In this document: one piece after another, positions 19,934-26,971 of the stretch
Position numbering within the stretch: position 1 is the stretch's first letter
Layout of the letters: each line of letters opens with the position of its first letter
Origin: an uncultured Collinsella sp.
GTDB lineage: Bacteria > Actinomycetota > Coriobacteriia > Coriobacteriales > Coriobacteriaceae
Length of the DNA stretch: 64,000 nucleotides
Assembly: GCA_947507155.1 (NCBI GenBank)
Contig: CANNOC010000002.1
Location: 62,001 to 126,000, forward strand
Reading direction: 5' to 3'
Made by a program: the position numbers and the translations under genes
The notes under the pieces: generated by a model
The model's input: only the letters and a program-made list of their open reading frames with translations
The model's database searches: none
Told to the model about the DNA's origin: nothing

Positions 19934-20689
19934 CTATTTGCTAGCTTTCGACGAGCCACCGCTCGCCTTTTGATATTCGTCCTTAAAGGCCTTGAACATA
20001 CCGCGCGTCTTGCCGAGCTGCTTGCCCAGCGCGCGACTGCCCTTGTCCACGGCGACCGAACCCTTGTCATCGAGCACCTTGGCGCCCTTCTTGACCTTAT
20101 CGCCCACCACGACGCTTGCCTCGGCAGCCTTTGCGGCGGCGCCGCCCGAATACCCGAGCGACTTGACCTCGTCCGAAACGATCATCGCGCCGTCCGCATA
20201 GCCGCGCAGCATCGTCGGCGGCATCTGCGTGTCGCCCACCAGCACACTCGAGGCAGTGCCGGCGGTCACGTAGAACGTCTGCACGATGCCCGAACGCGGC
20301 TTGAACTCCACATCCGAGCAATAGCCCACGACATCGCCCGACTCCGTGCGCACGTCCATGCCAACCCAGATAATGCAATCGTCCAGGTTGATGTCGAGGC
20401 GCTTGGCCGCAGCGGCATCGTAGGTGCCCTTGACGTCATCAACCGCGATGGCGCCCTCGTAGACACCAATGGCATCGAGCGCCACAAACCGGTCGGGGCG
20501 CTCGATCATGCCCGCGATATCGGACTGGCGAACCATAAAGCCCACCACACGCGTACCGCCCGGGGTAAAGACCGGAAAGTGAATCTTGCCGAGCTTTTTA
20601 GGGCTGCGCGGCGTGCCGTCTTTTTTGGTGCGCTTATCCTCGGTAGGCTTGCGATAGATCTTAGCGCCGACAAAATCCCCGGCGCGCAT
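19934..20689 (-). CDS. PRC-barrel domain protein of unknown function
   Basis: A 251-residue soluble protein with two PRC-barrel-like segments. The first (residues 1-90) includes RAGDFVGAKIYRK and RFVALDAIGVYEGAIAV; the second (about 105-170) includes IIWVGMDVRTESGDVVGYCSDVEF. A basic, Lys/Gly-rich tail (about 190-251) follows. PRC barrels occur in ribosome maturation and photosynthetic proteins and as stand-alone adaptors; no catalytic residues are evident. It overlaps the YtxH-like gene by one base (TAATG), so the two are translationally coupled and probably work together. The role is not known to me. Confidence 0.8.
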   Translation of the reverse strand: MRAGDFVGAKIYRKPTEDKRTKKDGTPRSPKKLGKIHFPVFTPGGTRVVGFMVRQSDIAGMIERPDRFVALDAIGVYEGAIAVDDVKGTYDAAAAKRLDINLDDCIIWVGMDVRTESGDVVGYCSDVEFKPRSGIVQTFYVTAGTASSVLVGDTQMPPTMLRGYADGAMIVSDEVKSLGYSGGAAAKAAEASVVVGDKVKKGAKVLDDKGSVAVDKGSRALGKQLGKTRGMFKAFKDEYQKASGGSSKASK

Positions 20690-21084
20690 TATGCCTCGGT
20701 CGAAGGCTCCGCGGCCTCGGCGTCGGCCTCGACGGCGTTCTCGACCACGACATCGGCGGCGGGCGTCACGTTACCGCCCGAGATGGCGTCGTTGAGCTGC
20801 TCGCGCAGCTGGTCCATGCGCTCGCGGGCAAGGTCGACCTTGGCGCGCAGGTCATCGGTCTTGGCGTCGACCATCGGGCCAAAATCGTTGACCGCGGCGC
20901 GGGCCTCCTCGGCACCATGCTCGTAGGTGTCGCGCATGTTATCCCAGGCGTCGTTGGCGATATCGGCAGCCATGGCGCGGGTCTCGGCGCCCGAGCGCGG
21001 AGCCAGGGCGACGCCGATGATGGCGCCGGCGGCAGCACCGAAGAGCGCACCCGAGATAAAGTTGAAAGTCTTACCCATGTTCAT
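20689..21084 (-). CDS. YtxH-like membrane-associated protein
   Basis: A 131-residue protein. An N-terminal hydrophobic Gly/Ala-rich helix (FISGALFGAAAGAIIGVALAP, residues about 8-28) and the APRSGAETR turn are typical of the YtxH family. An Ala/Glu-rich amphipathic coiled-coil region and an acidic tail follow. YtxH proteins are small general-stress or envelope-associated proteins without known enzymatic activity. Either ATG 21084 or ATG 21078 could serve with the AGGAGAGGA site; the longer is listed. It is coupled to the PRC-barrel gene. Confidence 0.85.
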   Translation of the reverse strand: MNMGKTFNFISGALFGAAAGAIIGVALAPRSGAETRAMAADIANDAWDNMRDTYEHGAEEARAAVNDFGPMVDAKTDDLRAKVDLARERMDQLREQLNDAISGGNVTPAADVVVENAVEADAEAAEPSTEA

Positions 21085-21214
21085 TCCTCTCCTGCGGGCA
21101 CCTCGGCGCCCACCGTTTGAATGCTGTCCATTATACCCGCAGCACAGCGCTTGCCGTCTTGCTCATCTGCGTACGGTAAAGGCGCAGGTACATGATGGTG
21201 ATAAGCGGGTGAGC

Positions 21215-22060
21215 CTACTCCTGCGGCATGGCAGGCATGGCCACCGTGGCGGCCGGGTCCTCGCCGGCGCCGTCAACGAGCGGTAGGTTGCCCTCGTGCG
21301 CGGGAGCAACCGGAGCCGTCGCCGCGCCACCGTAGACGGCAGCGGGGGCCTCGTGGCTTTCGGCGGTCGCGCCCTCGGTATCGATTACCTCCTGCGGCTC
21401 GTCGTCAAAGCTCGGGACGCCCTGAGGCTCCGCGGGCTCGGGCTCGACGGCCTCCTCGGCAGGGGCCTCGCCGACAGGCTCGACGGCAGCCTCGGCAGGT
21501 GCCTCGCTCTCGGTCACGTCCCCGGCCTCGCCCTCGGCGTTCGCGGCGGCAACGGCCTCGTGCGGGTCCTTGCCCTCGGTCTCGGCACGCATGCCCAGTA
21601 CCAGGTTGCGCAAACCCGCGACCGTACCGTCCACATCGGGAGCGGGCTGGTCGGCATGCAGGTAGGCCCAATCCATCATAAAGGTCGCCGAAGACAGCGC
21701 GCCGATGGCCAGCGCGTCGTCGGGACACGAAAGCTCGACCTCAAAGACACGCTCATCGTGCTCACTCACGCGCGTGCGGCCGCACGAAATGCTGCCAGCG
21801 AGACCGGTCTCGTTCATGAGCTCGACTGTCACGTGCTCCAGCAGATGGCAAAGCTCGGTCTGGCCCATGCAGTCCTGGAATTCGCGACCGGAATCGCCCA
21901 GGCACAGATGCTTGGCAATCGCGGGCACCAGGTAATACACGCGCGCCGTGGCCTCGATATCCTCCGAGGTCATAAGCGGCATGCCGGGGTTCACCAGCAC
22001 ATGCGCGCAGATCTTGTCCTCGCTGACGGTGACCTTAAGGATGTTGAACAGGCCTGCCAT
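21215..22060 (-). CDS. Hypothetical protein with cyanophycin-synthetase-N-like segment and acidic tail
   Basis: A 281-residue protein. Residues 1-160 look globular and include FQDCMGQTELCHLLEHVTVE, reminiscent of the HLxEHVxLEL helix in the N-terminal domain of cyanophycin synthetase. The ATP-grasp and Mur-ligase parts of that enzyme are absent. From about 165 the protein becomes a long Ala/Glu/Pro-rich, low-complexity acidic tail, probably disordered. No signal peptide or membrane segment is visible. It starts 25 bp after the CNNM/CorC gene and may be cotranscribed. Function unknown; the resemblance is only by eye. Confidence 0.72.
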   Translation of the reverse strand: MAGLFNILKVTVSEDKICAHVLVNPGMPLMTSEDIEATARVYYLVPAIAKHLCLGDSGREFQDCMGQTELCHLLEHVTVELMNETGLAGSISCGRTRVSEHDERVFEVELSCPDDALAIGALSSATFMMDWAYLHADQPAPDVDGTVAGLRNLVLGMRAETEGKDPHEAVAAANAEGEAGDVTESEAPAEAAVEPVGEAPAEEAVEPEPAEPQGVPSFDDEPQEVIDTEGATAESHEAPAAVYGGAATAPVAPAHEGNLPLVDGAGEDPAATVAMPAMPQE

Positions 22061-22084
22061 AACTCTCCCCTACTCTTCCTTGCC

Positions 22085-23458
22085 CTACTCGTCGCCGTCG
22101 TGCGGGTCCGCAGAACCCGCGTCCGACGCCGCCGGCTTATCTGCCGAGGACTCGGAATCCTTCTTATCGGTTTCGGCCGGAGCGATCACGCGAATGAGCG
22201 AGATGCGCTGGCCACGCATCGACTGCACCTTAAACTTGTACCCCGCAACCTCAAACACCTCTCCGATGTCGGGTACCGAGTCGCAAAGCTCCAAAATCCA
22301 GCCGGCGATGGTCTCATAATCATCGCTTTCCTCGAGCGGCCAACCAAGCTCAATCGCGTCATCGCACGAAAAACGCCCATCGACAAGCCACTCGCGGCGC
22401 GAAAGGCGCGTGAGGTACTTGTTGTCGGGATCGAACTCGTCCTCGATCTCGCCCACGATCTCCTCGACGATGTCCTCGATGGTGATGATGCCGGCCGTGC
22501 CGCCGTACTCGTCCACGACCACCACGATCTGGTCGTGCGAGGTCTGCATCTCGGACAGCAGCGGCAGGATGTCCTTGGTGTCGGGCACAAAGGTGGCGTC
22601 GCGCAAAAAGTCGGCGATGGGCTGGTCGCCCTTGCCGTCGAGCGAAGGCTGGATCAGGTCCTTGATGTGCGCGATGCCGGCGACGTTGTCGGGATCCTCG
22701 TGATAGACGGGGATGCGGCTAAAGCCGGTCTGGCGCATGGCGGACAGCACGTCGGCGACCGTTTCGTCGTCCTCGCACATGGTGGTGTCCACGCGCGGCA
22801 CCATGACCTCGCGGGCAACGGTGTCTCCCAGGTCGAAGATCTCGTGGATCATGCGCTTTTCCTCGTCGAGCAGATCGTCCTGCTCCGAGACCATGTATTT
22901 GATCTCTTCCTCCGAGACGTTTTGGCGGTCGTCGGCGCTCTTGATGCGCAGGATGCGGGCCAGGCCGTCGGAGCAGGCACCGGTCAGCCACACGAGCGGG
23001 CGGGCGATCTTTTGGAACACGGAGAGCGGTCCCACGACCTGCTTGGATACGCCTTCGGCATTAGCCAGGCCGATGCGCTTGGGCACAAGCTCGCCAACCA
23101 CGATGGACACGAAGGCGACGGCGACGGTGATGATGACCGGCGCCAGGCCGCGCGCGATGGCGGAAAGCGGCGCGATGCCAAAGCTCATGAGCCACGTGGC
23201 AAGCGGGTCGGACAGGCTCGTCGAGGCGACGGCGGACGAGGCGAAGCCCACGAGCGTGATGGCGACCTGGATGGTGGCGAGCAGCTGGTCGGAATCGGCG
23301 GCCAGCTTAATGGCGCGCTCGGCGCGCTTGTCGCCTTCCTCGGCATCGTGCTCCAACACGGCGCGCTTAGCCGTGGTGAGCGCCATCTCGGACATGGAAA
23401 AGTAGCCGTTGATGAGGGTCAAAACGAGGGTGGTGATAAGGGAGATGGTTATGTCCAT
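22085..23458 (-). CDS. CNNM/CorC (hemolysin C) family membrane protein
   Basis: A 457-residue protein with the standard order of domains. A CNNM transmembrane domain (residues 1-190; NGYFSMSEMALTTAKR at the start, VVGELVPKRIGL later) is followed by a CBS pair (about 205-330; REVMVPRVDTTMCEDD, VVVVDEYGGTAGIITIED). A C-terminal CorC_HlyC domain (about 345-430) and a polar tail complete it. Such proteins are linked to Mg2+/Co2+ export or Na+/Mg2+ exchange. Hemolysis is a historical name. EYGGTAGIITIEDIVEEIVG is the usual CorC nucleotide-site signature. Confidence 0.92.
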   Translation of the reverse strand: MDITISLITTLVLTLINGYFSMSEMALTTAKRAVLEHDAEEGDKRAERAIKLAADSDQLLATIQVAITLVGFASSAVASTSLSDPLATWLMSFGIAPLSAIARGLAPVIITVAVAFVSIVVGELVPKRIGLANAEGVSKQVVGPLSVFQKIARPLVWLTGACSDGLARILRIKSADDRQNVSEEEIKYMVSEQDDLLDEEKRMIHEIFDLGDTVAREVMVPRVDTTMCEDDETVADVLSAMRQTGFSRIPVYHEDPDNVAGIAHIKDLIQPSLDGKGDQPIADFLRDATFVPDTKDILPLLSEMQTSHDQIVVVVDEYGGTAGIITIEDIVEEIVGEIEDEFDPDNKYLTRLSRREWLVDGRFSCDDAIELGWPLEESDDYETIAGWILELCDSVPDIGEVFEVAGYKFKVQSMRGQRISLIRVIAPAETDKKDSESSADKPAASDAGSADPHDGDE

Positions 23459-23566
23459 CGGGAGTTTCTCGAACCTCCAAGATTCGGGACGTTAGGGTAA
23501 AACGTTGATGGCGGATAGGGCAATTGCGCTGGCGACCGAGCGGGGGCACGGGCGCTGGCGTGGTCG

Positions 23567-24250
23567 CTAGATTACGAAGAGGATCACCGCCATGAACTGG
23601 AAGATGCTGCCGGCGAGCACCCACAGGTGAAACACGCTGTGCAGATAGCGCACGTTTTTGGCGATATAGAACGGCACGCCCGCGGTGTAGCACACGCCGC
23701 CGACGGCGAGCAGGGCAAGCGCCACAGGGTTGAGCAGTGCCACAAGTTCGGGCAGCTTAAAGACAACGAGCCAGCCCATCAGCAGGTAGACCAGGCCGCT
23801 TACCCAGTGCGGTTGACGCTCACGCATAAAGCACTCGAGGGCGATGCCGATAATGGCGATGGCCCATACGGCAAAGAACAGCGCAGGGCCGCCGTCGTTT
23901 GCGAGCGTGATGAGGCAAAACGGCGTATAGCTGCCGGCTATGAGCAGGTAGATGCAGCTGTGGTCGATAATGCGGAACACGCGCTTGGCGCCCGCGGGCT
24001 GAATCGCATGGTAGAGCGTGGAGGCAAGGTATTCGAGGATAATGCTGACACCGTAGACAATCGCCGCGGCCATGTGGGCCGGGCCTCCGCCGCGCAGGGC
24101 AGCGAATACGATCAGGAGCACCAGGCCCGCGATACCCAGCAGGCAGCCGACACCATGGGTGACGGAGTTCATGATCTCCTCGCCCACCGTGTAGTGTGGA
24201 ACGGCCGCGGTCTTGGGTCGCGGCTTAGAACTGTCGCTCGAATCGGACAT
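23567..24250 (-). CDS. Hemolysin III / PAQR-family membrane protein
   Basis: A 227-residue, seven-helix membrane protein starting MSDSSDSS at 24250, after GGAGG; a TTG 18 bp upstream lacks a site. The family signatures are present: EEIMNSVTHGVGCLLG in the first helix, STLYHAI, and DHSCIYLLIAGSYTPF with the metal-binding Asp/His set. PAQR hydrolases such as adiponectin receptors coordinate zinc. Bacterial members are called hemolysin III or TrhA and have been linked to membrane-lipid homeostasis. It stands between the CNNM gene and the divergent alpha/beta hydrolase. Confidence 0.92.
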   Translation of the reverse strand: MSDSSDSSKPRPKTAAVPHYTVGEEIMNSVTHGVGCLLGIAGLVLLIVFAALRGGGPAHMAAAIVYGVSIILEYLASTLYHAIQPAGAKRVFRIIDHSCIYLLIAGSYTPFCLITLANDGGPALFFAVWAIAIIGIALECFMRERQPHWVSGLVYLLMGWLVVFKLPELVALLNPVALALLAVGGVCYTAGVPFYIAKNVRYLHSVFHLWVLAGSIFQFMAVILFVI

Positions 24251-24357
24251 GCCGGTTACATCCTCCAACGTAAAGAGTTCTCAACACTATATCAAAGCGT
24301 CTGGGTACGTGCGAAATTTGCACCATATGTGACCCTTTGTTTACCCATTCTTTGCTT

Positions 24358-24418
24358 GTTGACGCATCAACGGCGAACATCCATAATGCGCTTGCATTAA
24401 ATGTTGATGCATTAACAT
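24358..24418 (+). promoter_or_regulatory. Two operator-like palindromes upstream of the alpha/beta hydrolase
   Basis: GTTGACGCATCAAC (24358-24371) is a perfect 5-4-5 palindrome. ATGTTGATGCATTAACAT (24401-24418) is an 18-bp palindrome with one mismatch. The two share GTTGAxGCAT cores and the second ends 18 bp before the start codon, a position suited to repression. The cognate regulator is not in this window. Confidence 0.55.
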
Positions 24419-24436
24419 CTTATAGGAGAATTCCGC

Positions 24437-25402
24437 ATGACTCAAAACGCACGTTCCCATCGAAAGCTCAAGATAGCCGGCATCGTTGCACTGGTGGTTG
24501 TCGTTGCGCTGCTCGGATTTGCCGGCAACTTCCTGTTTGACTTCGCGCTGAATCCCCGCGCGCCGTACACCATGAAGATGATGCAGGATAGCAAGAACGA
24601 CAAAGACGGTGAGCAGCCGGATGCCGAGGACACCGAGGCGCGGGCATGGTTTAAAGAAAACCGCAAGAGCAGCAGCCTCACCGCAGATGACGGAACCGAG
24701 CTTGCCGCTTGGTATTTTGCCGCCTCGGAGAACACCCACGATTACGCCGTCTGCCTGCATGGATATACCAACGAGCCCATCGGCATGGCCCGATACGCCA
24801 AGCGCTTCCACGACCGCGGCATGAACGTGCTCGCGCCTGCCGCCCGCGCCCACGAGCGCTCCGGCGGCGACTATATCGGCATGGGCTGGCCCGAGCGGCT
24901 CGATGTCGTTGCATGGATTGGGCGGATCGTTGCGGCTGACCCCGAGGCGCGCATCCTGGTCTTTGGCGAGTCGATGGGTGCGGCAACCGCCATGAACGTC
25001 GCGGGGGAATCTCTGCCCGCAAACGTGAAATGCATTATCGAGGACTGCGGTTATACGAGTGTTTGGGACGAGTTTTCTCTGCAGCTCAAAGACGTGTTCG
25101 GCCTGCCCAGCTTTCCCTTGCTCGATGTGGCAAACTTGGTGTGCAACGTGCGCGCGGGCTACGACTTTCATAAGGCGAGCAGCGTGGGGCAACTCAAACA
25201 CGCGACGGTTCCCATGCTGTTTATCCACGGCGACCAGGACACCTTTGTGCCGTACGACATGCTCGACCAAAACTACGACGCGTGCGCCAGCAAGGTCAAG
25301 CAAAAGCTCACCATCCATGGCGCCACCCACGCCAAGAGTGCGCAAGTTGACCCCGAGCTCTACTGGAACACGGTCAACAACTTCCTCGACGAGTATTTTT
25401 AG
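24437..25402 (+). CDS. Membrane-anchored alpha/beta hydrolase
   Basis: A 321-residue protein with one N-terminal membrane helix (about 12-33) and an extracytoplasmic serine-hydrolase domain. The nucleophile elbow is GESMG (Ser near residue 181), with acid Asp in FIHGDQDTFVP and His in GATHAKS near residue 300. The oxyanion-side HGY follows AVCLHGYTNEP. It resembles the YqkD/BAAT-type cell-surface hydrolases; substrate unknown. AGGAG lies 9 bp upstream of the ATG. It is transcribed away from hemolysin III and ends in a convergent region holding a large palindrome. Confidence 0.9.
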   Translation: MTQNARSHRKLKIAGIVALVVVVALLGFAGNFLFDFALNPRAPYTMKMMQDSKNDKDGEQPDAEDTEARAWFKENRKSSSLTADDGTELAAWYFAASENTHDYAVCLHGYTNEPIGMARYAKRFHDRGMNVLAPAARAHERSGGDYIGMGWPERLDVVAWIGRIVAADPEARILVFGESMGAATAMNVAGESLPANVKCIIEDCGYTSVWDEFSLQLKDVFGLPSFPLLDVANLVCNVRAGYDFHKASSVGQLKHATVPMLFIHGDQDTFVPYDMLDQNYDACASKVKQKLTIHGATHAKSAQVDPELYWNTVNNFLDEYF

Positions 25403-25439
25403 GCGAATAGTAACGTCTGAGGCTTTATCTGACCCCCTA

Positions 25440-25572
25440 TTTTCGGAAGTATGCGGCAAAATCTGGAACTGCCGACCAGACCGTAGTTTTACCAACAATT
25501 TATCAGGGGTTTTGTTGCCAAAAAACGTCGTGTGCTCGGCGGTCTCGAAATTTGCCGCATACTTCCGGAAAA
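25440..25572. repeat. Long-armed palindrome in a convergent intergenic region
   Basis: Arms 25440-25475 and 25536-25572 are complementary over about 36 bp with scattered mismatches, including an uninterrupted GGAAGTATGCGGCAAA block. The 60-bp centre (25476-25535) contains weaker pairing. It is of similar scale to the elements at 14.7 and 35.8-36.5 kb and has no coding potential. Confidence 0.75.
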
Positions 25573-25606
25573 CCGCCCGAGAGCGTTGCGCTCGCGGGCG
25601 GCTTTT
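25573..25606 (+). terminator. Terminator for the alpha/beta hydrolase transcript, probably bidirectional
   Basis: CCGCCCGAGAGCG pairs with CGCTCGCGGGCGG (one mismatch) and is followed by CTTTTG. An AAAA tract on the other side would serve the opposite strand. It directly abuts the 25440-25572 palindrome. Confidence 0.75.
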
Positions 25607-25653
25607 GCTCAACTAACGCTACAAAAGCGCTTATTTTGTCCAATAGCTAGGCG

Positions 25654-26859
25654 CTATTTGACCTCGATGAGCTCGTACTTTCTCGTGCCCAGGCCGATCT
25701 TCTCGGCGTGTGCGATACAGGTGCGCCAGTCGGTGTCGGGATGCGTGATGCAGAAGGGGTCCTTGGCCTGCTCGCCCTCCAGATGCTCGTGGTTGTGCTC
25801 CATCTTGGCCGCGCTATCGGTGAGCTCGGTGTTGGGCAGCGGTTCGGATGCCATGACGGCATCGGCGCAGGCCTGGTCGATGGCGACCGGGTCGAAGCTC
25901 GCGAACATGCCGATGTCGTTGACGATAGGCGTATCGTTTTCGGGATGGCAATCGCAGTTGGGGCTGATGTCCATGGCAAGCGAGATGTGGAAGCTCGGAC
26001 GGCCGTCGACAACGGCCTTCGTATACTCGGCGATCTTGCAGTTGAGCACGTCGGCCGCAGCGTCATGGCCGGGCTTGATGGCGTCCTGGTTGCACACGCC
26101 GATGCAGCGGCCGCAGCCCACGCAGCGATCATGGTCGATAGCGGCAACGTGAACCGTACGGGTGTTGCCGTTGGCGAGCTCGCGCTCACGGGTGTCGTCA
26201 AACGAGATAGCGCTGTGCGCACAGACCTTTTCGCAGGCACGGCAGTCAATACAGTGCTCGGTCGCGACGTTCGGCTTGCCGGCGGCATGCTGCTCCATCT
26301 TGCCGGCGCGGCTGCCGCCGCCCATACCCAGGTTCTTCATGGCGCCGCCAAAGCCGGCCTGCTCATGGCCTTTAAAGTGCGTGAGGCTGATCACAATATC
26401 GGCATCCATGAGTGCCCGACCGATCTTGGCCTCGTGCACGTACTCGCCGCCCTCGACCGGGACGAGTGCCTCGTCGGTACCCTTGAGGCCGTCGGCGATG
26501 ATGATCTGGCAACCCGTGGCATACGGGGTAAAGCCGTTCTGATAGGCGGTATCGATGTGCTCGAGCGCGTTTTTACGGCTACCGACGTAGAGCGTGTTAC
26601 AGTCGGTGAGGAAGGGCTTGCCACCCAGCTCCTTCACGACATCCGCGACGGCGCGGGCGTAGTTGGGGCGCAAAAAGCTCAGATTGCCCAGCTCGCCAAA
26701 GTGAATCTTGATAGCGACGAACTTGTTCTCGAAGTCGATCTGCTCGATACCGGCGTGACGTATGAGGCGCTTGAGCTTGTCGAGCTGGCTCTCGCGAGCA
26801 TGCGTGCGCAAGTTGGTGAAGTATACCTTAGCGGGTGCTGCGGGTGCAGTTGCGGTCAT
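25654..26859 (-). CDS. DUF362 protein with two [4Fe-4S] clusters
   Basis: A 401-residue protein. The DUF362 region spans most of the chain, with FGELGN, HFKGHEQAGFGGAMKNLGMG and NDIGMFASFDPVAIDQ. It is interrupted near residues 205-260 by a bacterial ferredoxin insert: CIDCRACEKVC and CVGCGRCIGVC, each with four cysteines for a 4Fe-4S cluster. Proteins of this family are presumed cytosolic redox enzymes, but the reaction is not established. The start at 26859 encodes an Ala/Pro-rich MTATAPAAPAKV leader. It stands alone. Confidence 0.9.
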   Translation of the reverse strand: MTATAPAAPAKVYFTNLRTHARESQLDKLKRLIRHAGIEQIDFENKFVAIKIHFGELGNLSFLRPNYARAVADVVKELGGKPFLTDCNTLYVGSRKNALEHIDTAYQNGFTPYATGCQIIIADGLKGTDEALVPVEGGEYVHEAKIGRALMDADIVISLTHFKGHEQAGFGGAMKNLGMGGGSRAGKMEQHAAGKPNVATEHCIDCRACEKVCAHSAISFDDTRERELANGNTRTVHVAAIDHDRCVGCGRCIGVCNQDAIKPGHDAAADVLNCKIAEYTKAVVDGRPSFHISLAMDISPNCDCHPENDTPIVNDIGMFASFDPVAIDQACADAVMASEPLPNTELTDSAAKMEHNHEHLEGEQAKDPFCITHPDTDWRTCIAHAEKIGLGTRKYELIEVK

Positions 26860-26941
26860 AGATCTATCCCCTCGGTCTATATGGCGTTACAGACATAGAG
26901 GATGGTACCCGTTAAAGTAGGGTCAAAGTCAAGCGCGAAAC

Positions 26942-26971
26942 CTAGTCGTTGGGGAGGTTCTTAAACGACTA
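26942..26971. repeat. Copy 2 of the ~29-bp 3'-end palindrome
   Basis: CTAGTCGTT and AACGACTA arms surround a GGGGAGGTTCTTA centre. The TAG at 26969-26971 on the minus strand is the stop codon of the FtsX-like permease gene. Confidence 0.8.
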
